DNA from: Acidimicrobiia bacterium
GTDB taxonomy: Bacteria > Actinomycetota > Acidimicrobiia > Spongiisociales > Spongiisociaceae
NCBI GenBank assembly: GCA_022827785.1
Contig: JAJEIM010000020.1
Span: forward strand, 31,155-95,154
Reading direction: 5' to 3'
Length of the DNA: 64,000 nucleotides
The notes below the pieces were generated by a model. The model worked only from the letters and a program-made list of their open reading frames with translations, ran no database searches and had not been told where the DNA came from. Positions 23,355-31,132 of this stretch are shown piece after piece. The stretch's first letter is position 1, and each line of letters opens with the position of its first letter. The position numbers and the translations under genes were made by a program.

Positions 23355-23384
23355 GACGCTAATAGCGTCAGGTGCTATTATAGC
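23355..23384 (+). promoter_or_regulatory. Twin palindromic operators upstream of higBA
   Basis: Two perfect palindromes lie in tandem just before higB: GACGCTAaTAGCGTC (23355-23369) and GCTATtATAGC (23374-23384). They share the GCTA/TAGC half-site. The second contains a TATTAT -10-like box only 6-8 bp from the GTG of higB, so the transcript may be nearly leaderless. They are the obvious binding sites for the HigA antitoxin in autorepression (inference). Confidence 0.65.
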
Positions 23385-23389
23385 GCTGC

Positions 23390-23671
23390 GTGATTCGGAG
23401 CTACCGGGATAAGGACACACAAGCGGTTGCCGAACGGCGCCGTGTTCGCAGGTTGCCTGAGGACATCCAGCGGCGAGCACAGAGGAAACTGATGATCCTC
23501 AACAACGCGACGAGCGTCGCCGACCTACGGGTACCGCCGGGGAACCGGCTGGAGGCCTTGTCGGGAGATCGGGACGGGCAGTACAGCATTCGCATCAACG
23601 ACCAGTGGCGGATCTGTTTCGTCTGGGCTGAAGGCAACGCCTACCGGGTCGAGATAGTGGACTACCACTAA
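23390..23671 (+). CDS. higB: HigB-type toxin (RelE fold mRNA interferase)
   Basis: A 93-residue basic protein matching the HigB branch of the RelE/ParE fold: RSYRDKDTQAVAERR at the N-terminus, LNNATSVADLRVPPGNRLEAL in the middle and the core strand RDGQYSIRINDQWRICFVW followed by VEIVDYH. HigB toxins cut mRNA on the ribosome. The start is GTG at 23390, directly after the operator palindromes. The toxin gene precedes the antitoxin gene, which is the standard hig order, and an 11-bp gap separates them. The nearby sequence has lower G+C than its surroundings, as is common for mobile toxin-antitoxin modules. Confidence 0.92.
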   Translation: MIRSYRDKDTQAVAERRRVRRLPEDIQRRAQRKLMILNNATSVADLRVPPGNRLEALSGDRDGQYSIRINDQWRICFVWAEGNAYRVEIVDYH

Positions 23672-23682
23672 GTGGAGGGCTA

Positions 23683-24012
23683 ATGACTGCCGAAATGAAG
23701 CTACCCCCTATCCATCCGGGAGAAGTCCTCAACGAGGAGTTCTTGGTCCCCATGAATATCACCCAGTACCGGCTGGCGAAGTCCATAGGGGTGGACGCCA
23801 GGCGGATTCACTCCATCGTCCATGGGGAGCGGTCCATCACCGCCGAGACGGCTTTGCTGCTGGCGCGCTTCTTCGGTAATTCCCCCGCCTTCTGGATGGG
23901 ATTGCAGGGTCAGTACGATCTTGAGGTAACCCAGGACCGCATTTCGGCACGCCTCGACATGATCACCGCTCACATGCCTGCTTCGGAGGGGCCATCCAGC
24001 GTCGCCTTGTAA
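23683..24012 (+). CDS. higA: HigA-type antitoxin (XRE-family DNA-binding protein)
   Basis: A 109-residue helix-turn-helix protein with the characteristic HigA/VapI opening IHPGEVLNEEFLVPMNIT, the HTH region YRLAKSIGVDARRIHSIVHGERSIT (about 29-53) and the family tail LLLARFFGNSPAFWMGLQ. It should neutralise HigB and repress the operon through the palindromes at 23355-23384. Its start is preceded by GGAGG, giving strong translation relative to the toxin. It is the only recognisable DNA-binding regulator in the whole window. Confidence 0.93.
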   Translation: MTAEMKLPPIHPGEVLNEEFLVPMNITQYRLAKSIGVDARRIHSIVHGERSITAETALLLARFFGNSPAFWMGLQGQYDLEVTQDRISARLDMITAHMPASEGPSSVAL

Positions 24013-24032
24013 TGCGAGCCGCTTGCCAGGCG

Positions 24033-24046
24033 CGGTACTAGTACCG
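24033..24046 (+). terminator. Short palindrome after higA
   Basis: CGGTACTAGTACCG is a perfect 14-bp palindrome about 20 bp after the higA stop and 60 bp from the end of the convergent ThDP-enzyme gene. It could contribute to bidirectional termination, but there is no loop and no T-tract. Confidence 0.25.
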
Positions 24047-24104
24047 GACGAGGCTGTACGGCCCAGAGCGGCAGCCGCGGTGGCCGTGCGACCCCGCGAG
24101 CGTG

Positions 24105-25766
24105 TCAGACCACAGCGAGGGGGGCCATCGCCTCGACATCTGAAACCACATCGATGACGACCGGTCGCCCGGCCGCCAGACCGCGTTCCAGGGCGGGGGC
24201 GATCTCGCCGGGCTTCTCAACCCGGATGCCCATCGCCCCCATGCCCTCGGCCAGCCGGGCGAAGTCCACGTGGTTAAAGGTCCAGAGGCGGCGTCCCTCC
24301 GGCGTCTGCTTCCCGCCGTAGGCCCGGTCGAACCCGCGGGCGGACTGGTTGCCCGAGGAGTTGTTGTTGACCACGGTCACGGTGTTGATGCCCCAGCGGA
24401 CGGCGGTCTCGACCTCGGCTATGTGGTACCAGAACCCGGCATCGCCGGTGAAGCAGACCACGGGGCGGTCCGGGGCGGCGCACTTGGCGCCCAGCGCCGC
24501 CGGGAACGCCCAGCCGAGGTGTCCGGCGCTGCGGAGGTAGCGCTGGTCGGGTGTGCGGGTGTCGAACATGCCGCCCATCCACATCCCGGCGTGGCCGGTG
24601 TCGACCACGACGCACGCGTCGCCGGGTACCAGAGCCGTCAGATCGGCGCAGATTCGCTCCGGGCGGATCGGTGTCCCGTCCGACTCCAGATGCCCCAGGT
24701 TTTGCTCCCGCCAGAGCCTGGTCGCATGGCGGGCGGTAGCGAGCCACTCGTCCCGGCGGGGACCCCTTGGACCGGCCCGTTCCAGGAGGCCGGCGAGCGT
24801 CAGCCGGGCATCTGCCTGGATCGAAACCCGTACGGGGTAGTTGCGCCCAAGCATTTCCGGGTCGATGTCGACCTGGATGGCGGGAGTACCTGGTTGCGGA
24901 ACCTGCCAGAAGTGGGTGGTCATGCTGCCGGTGCTCGACCCGACGAAGCACACCAGGTCGGCCTGGTTGGCGACCCGGTTGGCAGCGCTCCGCGAGTAGG
25001 TGCCCACCACGCCCACGCACAGAGGGTGGTTCCCTGGAATCGTGTCCTTTCCGTTGAGGGAGGTCACCACGGGGATGGACAGCCGTTCCGCGACCGCCAC
25101 CAGTTCGTCCGAGGCTCCGGAGGCCCGCACGCCGCCGCCTGCCACCAGCACCGGCCGCTCGGCCCGATCTAGCAGGTCCAGAGCCGCCGCCACGGCTTGC
25201 GGGTCGGGGACAGGCCGGACCGGCGGCACCGAGACGAACCGGGGGTCGATAGAGGGATCGAGGTCTCCCTCCTCCAGGTCGATCTGGCCCTCGTTACCGG
25301 CGAACTGGAGGTGGGCCGGCCCGGGACGGCCGGACACCGCGGAACGGAACGCCCGACGAACCAGATCGGGAATCCCCTCCACGTCGTCGACCACCGCGCT
25401 GAACTTGGTGACGTTGACGAAGGCGGGCAGATCGTCCACCTCCTGGTAAACACCCTTACCGGCCGCGTCCGGGGTGTGGCCCCCGGTGAGGGCGATGACG
25501 GGAGAGTTGGCCAGATGGGCGTCGCGGAGGCCGGCGGCCAGATTCAGCGCTCCCACCGCCTGGGCCATACACACACCGGGCCGGCCCGCCATCCTGGCGT
25601 ACCCGTCGGCCATGTAGGCGGCCGACTTCTCGCCATGGGTGTGGATGCGCCGCACCCCGAACGGCTCGAGTTCCGCAAGGGTTCGCCGGAGGACGGCCGG
25701 GACCATGAAAACATGAGTCACCCCGTACCCGTAGAGCATCTCCGCCAGAGCACGAGCACCGGTCAT
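24105..25766 (-). CDS. Thiamine-diphosphate-dependent enzyme (acetolactate synthase-like)
   Basis: A 553-residue enzyme with the three-domain layout of the acetolactate synthase / benzoylformate decarboxylase family. The catalytic glutamate is in THGEKSAAYMADGYARM (about 36-52), the central domain contains RPVLVAGGGVRASGA, and the ThDP motif is GDAGFWYHIAEVE...TVVNNN near residues 435-466. Such enzymes decarboxylate 2-oxo acids or ligate the resulting carbanion. Nothing identifies the substrate. It lacks an adjacent small regulatory subunit, so it is probably not the biosynthetic IlvB. A sulfopyruvate or oxalyl-type role is only a guess from context. I use the ATG at 25766; a GTG 12 bp upstream is an alternative. 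Confidence 0.75.
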   Translation of the reverse strand: MTGARALAEMLYGYGVTHVFMVPAVLRRTLAELEPFGVRRIHTHGEKSAAYMADGYARMAGRPGVCMAQAVGALNLAAGLRDAHLANSPVIALTGGHTPDAAGKGVYQEVDDLPAFVNVTKFSAVVDDVEGIPDLVRRAFRSAVSGRPGPAHLQFAGNEGQIDLEEGDLDPSIDPRFVSVPPVRPVPDPQAVAAALDLLDRAERPVLVAGGGVRASGASDELVAVAERLSIPVVTSLNGKDTIPGNHPLCVGVVGTYSRSAANRVANQADLVCFVGSSTGSMTTHFWQVPQPGTPAIQVDIDPEMLGRNYPVRVSIQADARLTLAGLLERAGPRGPRRDEWLATARHATRLWREQNLGHLESDGTPIRPERICADLTALVPGDACVVVDTGHAGMWMGGMFDTRTPDQRYLRSAGHLGWAFPAALGAKCAAPDRPVVCFTGDAGFWYHIAEVETAVRWGINTVTVVNNNSSGNQSARGFDRAYGGKQTPEGRRLWTFNHVDFARLAEGMGAMGIRVEKPGEIAPALERGLAAGRPVVIDVVSDVEAMAPLAVV

Positions 25767-25846
25767 CACCTTAGGCACGTTAACGGCGCGCCTCGTCCAA
25801 GGTATGGATGCCGGCATCCGCGTGCCTTGTCTGTGATGACGAAACT

Positions 25847-25877
25847 ACATTTCTGAAAACGTGGTTTACAGAAATGT
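25847..25877. promoter_or_regulatory. Long AT-rich operator-like palindrome
   Basis: ACATTTCTGAAAAC and GTTTACAGAAATGT face each other around a 3-nt centre, with 13 of 14 positions pairing. It lies in an AT-rich strip 81 bp upstream of the ThDP-enzyme start and 123 bp before the hydrolase start. The size and symmetry suit a dimeric repressor site. No regulator gene is nearby. Confidence 0.5.
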
Positions 25878-26000
25878 AACCAAAATCGAAACCAGCGCTT
25901 TCAAAATTGTAGGTTCGCCGGCGGGGGAGGGGGATCCGGAGGCCGGGGTGCGTCACTTCCCGTCGATGCGCGCGCAGTCCACCATCAAGAGAGCAGGCTC

Positions 26001-27818
26001 TTGGATAGGATCGGTCATTCACCGGACCACTTCGCAGGGGGCTGTCTGAAACTCAGGGACGCTTCACACTCGTGTGATGGTGGGGTCGGTGCCGGCGGCC
26101 CTCGGCTGAGCATCCGGACCGCCGCCGTGGCGCTGGCGTTGGTCGCGGCGGCGTGCTCTTCGCCGGATAACGCGCCCGGCAGAGATGCAGGCGAGACTAC
26201 GACCGCGACTCCGCCTTCCGCAGCCGTGACGCCGGCTACCGGCACCGTCGCTGCAGGAGTGACGACAACCACCACCTCCGCGATGAGCGTGACCACGACG
26301 AGCGATCCCGCCGTGACCGCCACCACAGCTGTGGTCGAGACGATGACCACCACTACCGCCACGGGCGATGCCGGCGCCGTGGATGTGGTAGCCGGGGCCG
26401 GCACGGATGGGAGCCCTGCGGTCCCCGAGGGCGCTGTGATGTGGACCGACTGCGAGGTTGACGGACTCGAGTGCGGTGTCGTGACGGTGCCGCTCGACTA
26501 CCGCGACCCGGGTGCGGGAGAGCTGGCGGTCGCCATCGCCGTGCACCGTGCGACCGATCCGGGCCGGCGCATCGGCTACCTGGTGGTCAATCCAGGAGGA
26601 CCGGGCGGGAGCGGCGTAGAGATGGTCTCCTGGGCGCTTGACGGCCCCGGTGCGGTGTTCACCGCACCGGTGCTCGACCAGTTCGACATCGTCGGCTTCG
26701 ATCCCCGAGGCGTCGAGCGCTCCGAGCCCCCATTCGTTTGCGGCGAGCCCGGGGCGCAGCTCGCGCTGCTGTCGCAGGTCGAACTCCCGTTCGACACCGC
26801 CGATGAGATCGCTGCGGGCGAGGCGGCGGCGCTGCTCTGCGCCGAGTCGATGGGCCCCGCAGCAGGCCTGCTGCATAGCGAGTACGTGGCCCGTGACATC
26901 GACGAGATCCGCAAGGCGCTCGGCGCGGAGCGGATCAGCTACCTCGGCATGTCATACGGTGCCACGCTCGGCGTCTGGTACGCGACGTTGTTCCCCGAGT
27001 CGGTGCGAGCCATGGTGGTCGACGGCGCGGACAACCCGCTCGATGACGCCAGCACGGTCGAGGCGCGCGTCGCGAACGTGATCGACGAACTGCGCCAGTT
27101 CGACGTCTTGCTGGGCGAAGCCCTGGACGCCTGCGACAGGCCGGAGTGCCCGATGTACAACGACGGCGACCCGCGGGGGTACTTCAAGGACAACGTTGGC
27201 GCGCTCGACGCGGTGGTCGAGGCCACCGGCGGGAATCCGGTCGCGGGAGCACTGGCGATCATCACTCCGCTGTACAGCCAGGAGAGTTGGCCGTACTTGT
27301 GGATCGGCTACGCCCTGCTGGTGGAGGAGGGCGATCCATCGCTCCTCGCCGAGTTCGCCCGGTATCAGCTCGGCGACAGCAGCGGCGGGACCACGTTCGT
27401 CGAGCACGTCAACTGCCTCGACTCGTGGGTGCTGTACCCGCAGCTAGACCGCTCCTTGAGAATCTCCGACGAGAGGGCGATGGAGGAGGCGGTCCGCCGG
27501 GAGCTGCCGCTGCTGGCCCACCTCGAGTTCGCGGCGCCGGGCACGTGCCCGTTCTACGACCTGTTGGATCGAAGCTCGTTCGATGGCACGCTTGACGGCG
27601 GTGATGTACCCATCGTGGTCATCGGCAACCCGCGGGATCCGGCGACGCCGTTCAGCGAATCACAGGAACTGGTGGAGGAGACGCTGTCGAACGGCTACCT
27701 GGTCCGGGCCGAGCACCACGCGCATGTGGTGTATCCCAGCAACGAATGCGCCAACGAGATCATCCACCGGGCCTTGATCGACCTCGTTCTTCCCGAGGAA
27801 CGCACCACGATCTGCTGA
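26001..27818 (+). CDS. Secreted alpha/beta-hydrolase (tripeptidyl aminopeptidase / SlpD-E family)
   Basis: A hydrolase of about 600 residues. A hydrophobic signal ends in a lipobox with Cys at about residue 52 (ALVAAAC), followed by a 90-residue Thr/Ala/Val-rich linker, so it is probably an exported lipoprotein. The catalytic domain has VPLDYRDPGAGELAVAI, the oxyanion loop GYLVVNPGGPGGSG, and the nucleophile Ser318 in GMSYGATLG. The C-terminal TAP-like domain contains VVIGNPRDPATPF (acid) and HHAHVVY (His). Family members clip N-terminal peptides or hydrolyse small esters. The start is uncertain: the frame opens at a TTG at 26001 and few alternatives exist before the signal. It stands alone between opposite-strand genes. 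Confidence 0.75.
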   Translation: MDRIGHSPDHFAGGCLKLRDASHSCDGGVGAGGPRLSIRTAAVALALVAAACSSPDNAPGRDAGETTTATPPSAAVTPATGTVAAGVTTTTTSAMSVTTTSDPAVTATTAVVETMTTTTATGDAGAVDVVAGAGTDGSPAVPEGAVMWTDCEVDGLECGVVTVPLDYRDPGAGELAVAIAVHRATDPGRRIGYLVVNPGGPGGSGVEMVSWALDGPGAVFTAPVLDQFDIVGFDPRGVERSEPPFVCGEPGAQLALLSQVELPFDTADEIAAGEAAALLCAESMGPAAGLLHSEYVARDIDEIRKALGAERISYLGMSYGATLGVWYATLFPESVRAMVVDGADNPLDDASTVEARVANVIDELRQFDVLLGEALDACDRPECPMYNDGDPRGYFKDNVGALDAVVEATGGNPVAGALAIITPLYSQESWPYLWIGYALLVEEGDPSLLAEFARYQLGDSSGGTTFVEHVNCLDSWVLYPQLDRSLRISDERAMEEAVRRELPLLAHLEFAAPGTCPFYDLLDRSSFDGTLDGGDVPIVVIGNPRDPATPFSESQELVEETLSNGYLVRAEHHAHVVYPSNECANEIIHRALIDLVLPEERTTIC

Positions 27819-27853
27819 GCGGCCGGACCGGAAGGAGCCCCGGCTGTGTACGG

Positions 27854-28843
27854 TCAGGCGCAGATCGGCTGGCGTGCGTTGGCCTCCCACCTGGCGTTGA
27901 GGCGCATCGGCGTCAAGCCGTCGGCGATACGGTCCCGGGCGTCCCACCACAGGTTCGCCCACTCTTCGGGGTCGGTGACCGCGGCCTCGGGGCGGGCCCG
28001 GCTGCGGGCGATGAAGCCGGGGAAGACGGAACGGCCGGTGGGTTGGCCGATCGGCTGGTAACGGAGGTCGAAGCTCCACCGGATGTCATCACTGTGATTG
28101 TCCAGGGAACCGTGCTCGGTCAGCTTGTGCAGCAGGACCGCGCCTCCGGCCGGCACCTCCATGGGAATGACCCGGCCGTCGTCGATGATCGACTCGGGAA
28201 TGTAGATCTCGGCGGGGAAGATCTTGCCCGGACAGTGAAGGGTCATCTGCTGGCGGTGGCTGCCGCGTTCGACGATCAGGCACCCGTTCTCGAGGGTGGC
28301 GTCCGTCACGGCAAGCCATACGGTCAGCATGTCGGTGCCGTCGGCCTCGGTATCGATGACGGCGGAGTCCTGGTGCCACAGGGTGGCGGCGACGTTGGCG
28401 TCGAGGGCCGCCTCCGGCAGATGGCGGACGGGCGGTTTGATCCGGGTGTGCTGCACCGGGTTGGAGTAGATCTCAGGCCCGATCACTGATTCCACGATGT
28501 CGAGCAGGCGCTGGTTGGTGAGCAGGCGGAATACCTCCGGCCCGGCGTTCATGGTGTGACCGTGGTCGAGGTCCTCGAGCAGCGGGAGGGAGATGTCGAG
28601 ATGCTGGTAGAGGTCGTACATGTCGTCGAGCTGCTGCATCGCCTCGATGTAGCACTCGGAGAAGGTGGTCCCGGCAAGCGGGCGCAGTCTTCCCTGAAGT
28701 GCCAGGTCGGCCGAAACCCGATCGACGATCTTCCGATACTCGGCCTCGATCGCGGCCAGATCCTCACCGGTGAGTACATCCTCGACGATCAGGTATCCGT
28801 CCTCGCGGAACCGGTCCAGCTGCTCCACCGTGAGTCCGGCCAT
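27854..28843 (-). CDS. Phytanoyl-CoA dioxygenase (PhyH) family Fe(II)/2-oxoglutarate oxygenase
   Basis: A 329-residue double-stranded beta-helix oxygenase. The iron triad is visible as His157 and Asp159 (WHQDS) and His244 (TEHGSLDNH), with Arg255 positioned to bind 2-oxoglutarate. Family members hydroxylate phytanoyl-CoA, ectoine or aminophosphonates (PhnY). It is divergent from xsc with 240 bp between starts, which suggests a joint role: hydroxylating a sulfonated compound so that it falls apart to sulfoacetaldehyde, in the way PhnY-type enzymes open phosphonate catabolism. That is inference. The start at 28843 is firmly supported by GAGGAGGTGAGAGG directly before the ATG; the longer frame to 29065 is not needed. 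Confidence 0.82.
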   Translation of the reverse strand: MAGLTVEQLDRFREDGYLIVEDVLTGEDLAAIEAEYRKIVDRVSADLALQGRLRPLAGTTFSECYIEAMQQLDDMYDLYQHLDISLPLLEDLDHGHTMNAGPEVFRLLTNQRLLDIVESVIGPEIYSNPVQHTRIKPPVRHLPEAALDANVAATLWHQDSAVIDTEADGTDMLTVWLAVTDATLENGCLIVERGSHRQQMTLHCPGKIFPAEIYIPESIIDDGRVIPMEVPAGGAVLLHKLTEHGSLDNHSDDIRWSFDLRYQPIGQPTGRSVFPGFIARSRARPEAAVTDPEEWANLWWDARDRIADGLTPMRLNARWEANARQPICA

Positions 28844-29083
28844 CCTCTCACCTCCTCGTGCGCCGGTAGAGCGCAACTCTATATCCGCACATGTCCGAAG
28901 CGGAGTCCATTCGAGTAGGAAACCGGGAGGCCAGGCGTGAATGGGCGCCCGGACAACGATCTCCCGTGCGGCGTCACCGGGTACCCGTCCTGTCGACCGA
29001 ATCGAGTTGTTCGGGAGCGGGCCGGTAGCTCGGGCGGGTAGTCTCCAAGATGCCGGGACGGGCACGGCGGCAGGAGGTAAGAG

Positions 29084-30796
29084 ATGGTCCGGATGACCGC
29101 TAGCGAGGCCTTTGTCGAGACCCTCGCCGCTCAGGGGGTGACCGACGTGTTCGGCATCGTCGGGTCGGCATTCATGGAGGCCCTAGACATCTTCGAGCCG
29201 GCCGGGATCAGGTTCTGGCCGGTGGCCCACGAGCAGAACGCCGCGCACATGGCCGACGGCTACAGCCGGGTCTCGAACCGTCACGGGGTCTGCATCGGCC
29301 AGAACGGTCCGGGCATCACCAACTTCGTCACGGCCATCGCGGCCGCATTCTGGGCCCATTCGCCCGTGGTCGCCATAACCCCCCAGGCCGGCTCCATGGG
29401 GGAGGGCCTGGGAGGCTTCCAGGAGACGGACCAGATGCCGATCTTCTCGAAGATCACCAAATACCAGGTGGAGGTCAAGCGCTTCGAGCGGATCGCGGAG
29501 CTCACCCACCGGTCTTTCACGCTGGCGATGGCGGAGCGGGGTCCGGTGCAGATCAACATCCCGCGCGACTTCTTCTACGGGGAAGCCGACTTCGACATCA
29601 GAGAACCCCTGGTGATAGAGCGCTCCTCGGGCGGGTCGGCCGGCCTGGCTGCCGCCACGCAGTTGCTGGCCGAGGCCCGTTTCCCGGTGCTGATGGTGGG
29701 AGGGGGCGTGGTGATGGGTGGCGGGCAGTCCGAAGCCGTGGCCCTGGCCGAGTTGCTCGGCGCGCCCGTGATCTGCTCGTACCTCCACAACGACGCCTTC
29801 CCGTCCGGTCACGACCTGGCCTGCGGGCCGATCGGCTACCAGGGCTCCAAGGCGGCCATGCGCATCGTGGCCCAGGCCGACGTGATTCTGGCGCTGGGCA
29901 CCCGGTTGGGACCCTTCGGCACGCTGCCCCAGTACGGCATCGAGTACTGGCCGGAGGATGCCCGGATCATCCAGGTTGACACCGACCACCGGATGCTGGG
30001 CTTGGTCAAGCCGGCGGAGGTGGCGATCAATGGCGACGCCGGAGCTGTGGCCGCCGAGTTGGTGAGGAGGCTGGCGGGCTCGGACCCGGCGTGCGCAGCC
30101 ACCCGCGACGACCGAATGTCCCGGGTACGGGCGGAGAAGGAAGCCTGGCGGCGAGAACTGGATTCCATCTCCTCCTCGCAGGAGGTTCCCATGGCGCCCC
30201 GCACCGCCCTGCGGGAGCTGGAGCTGGCGATGCCGGCGAACTCGATGGTCACCACCGACATCGGGAACATCTGCTCGGTGGCCAACTCCTACCTGAGTTT
30301 CGACCGGCCCAACAGCATGTTCGCGGCGATGATGTTCGGGAACTGCGGCTACGCCTTCCCCACCGCGATGGGGGCGAAGGTGGCCGCGCCGGAACGCCCC
30401 GCCATCGCCTACGTGGGGGATGGCGCCTGGGGGATGAGCCTGGCGGAGGTCATGACCTGCGTGCGGGAGAACATCCCGGTGGTGGCCTGCGTTTTCAACA
30501 ACGGGCAGTGGGGAGCCGAGAAGCGCAACCAGATCGACTTCTACGACGACCGCTACGTGGCGACCATGCTCGAGAACCCGAGCTTCGCCGGCATCGCCCG
30601 CGCCATGGGGGCCGAGGGGGAGGTCGTCGAGAAGCCGCACGAGGTCGGCGACGCGCTGCGAGCGGCGGTCGAGTCGGAGCGGCCCACCGTGCTCGAGATC
30701 CAGGTGAGCCGGGAGCTGGGCGAGCCCTTCCGCCGGGACGCCCTGCAGAAACCGGTCCGGCTGCTGGAGAAGTACGCCAAGTACAGCAGCGAGTAG
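29084..30796 (+). CDS. xsc: Sulfoacetaldehyde acetyltransferase
   Basis: A 570-residue ThDP enzyme. Xsc converts sulfoacetaldehyde and phosphate to acetyl phosphate and sulfite in the cytoplasm, the central desulfonation step of taurine, isethionate and sulfoacetate breakdown. Matches specific to Xsc rather than acetolactate synthase include AHEQNAAHMADGYSR, GQNGPGITNFVTAI, GGFQETDQMPIFS, QINIPRDF, HNDAFPSGH, NNGQWGAEKRNQ and the C-terminal ELGEPFRRDALQKPV. The ThDP motif GDGAWGMS...FNN lies near residues 445-472. The start is preceded by AGGAGGTAAGAG. It is divergent from a PhyH-type dioxygenase. The acetyl phosphate would need phosphate acetyltransferase, not seen in this window. Confidence 0.92.
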   Translation: MVRMTASEAFVETLAAQGVTDVFGIVGSAFMEALDIFEPAGIRFWPVAHEQNAAHMADGYSRVSNRHGVCIGQNGPGITNFVTAIAAAFWAHSPVVAITPQAGSMGEGLGGFQETDQMPIFSKITKYQVEVKRFERIAELTHRSFTLAMAERGPVQINIPRDFFYGEADFDIREPLVIERSSGGSAGLAAATQLLAEARFPVLMVGGGVVMGGGQSEAVALAELLGAPVICSYLHNDAFPSGHDLACGPIGYQGSKAAMRIVAQADVILALGTRLGPFGTLPQYGIEYWPEDARIIQVDTDHRMLGLVKPAEVAINGDAGAVAAELVRRLAGSDPACAATRDDRMSRVRAEKEAWRRELDSISSSQEVPMAPRTALRELELAMPANSMVTTDIGNICSVANSYLSFDRPNSMFAAMMFGNCGYAFPTAMGAKVAAPERPAIAYVGDGAWGMSLAEVMTCVRENIPVVACVFNNGQWGAEKRNQIDFYDDRYVATMLENPSFAGIARAMGAEGEVVEKPHEVGDALRAAVESERPTVLEIQVSRELGEPFRRDALQKPVRLLEKYAKYSSE

Positions 30797-30856
30797 GCCA
30801 CCGGCGTGCCTACGCAAGTCCCGGCGGCACCGGACGGTCTATGGGGCGAGCCGATC

Positions 30857-31060
30857 TCAGAGACCGGTGTCGACCATCTTGATGCCGCATTCGGCGAGAT
30901 GGCGGCCGACGAGGCTCGGGCGTCTGAGGCTCTGGCATGGGCCGAGGTGCTGGTAGGCGATGCTGCCGATGAAGCCGCGGCTGTATCTGGAGAGTGAGCG
31001 TTCGATCCGGCACGTTGAGACGAGAAGTCCGCGAATGAGGCCGGTGGTGGTGGGGGAGTA
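30857..31060 (-). pseudogene. C-terminal remnant of an unidentified protein
   Basis: On the minus strand an open frame with coding-like third positions (about 80 percent G or C) reads GLIRGLLVSTCRIERSLSRY, then SRGFIGSIAYQHLG, and ends AECGIKMVDTGL before TGA. There is no in-frame start codon upstream within the open stretch, so it looks like the tail of a deleted gene. I do not recognise the family. The region also explains the 336-bp gap between xsc and the next gene. Confidence 0.35.
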
Positions 31061-31132
31061 ACGAGTCGGCCGACCGGGCGTTGAATCGGGTCCGGATAGG
31101 TCTGTAGTTCGGGCACATTACCCTTGGGGCAG

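Noticed and set aside
29084..30796. Annotation as acetolactate synthase
   Set aside because: Several stretches, including QWGAEKRN and ELGEPFRRD, are those of Xsc and not of IlvB.
29183..30817. A 544-codon minus-strand open frame over xsc
   Set aside because: It is low in hydrophobic residues, without motifs, and antisense to a clear Xsc.
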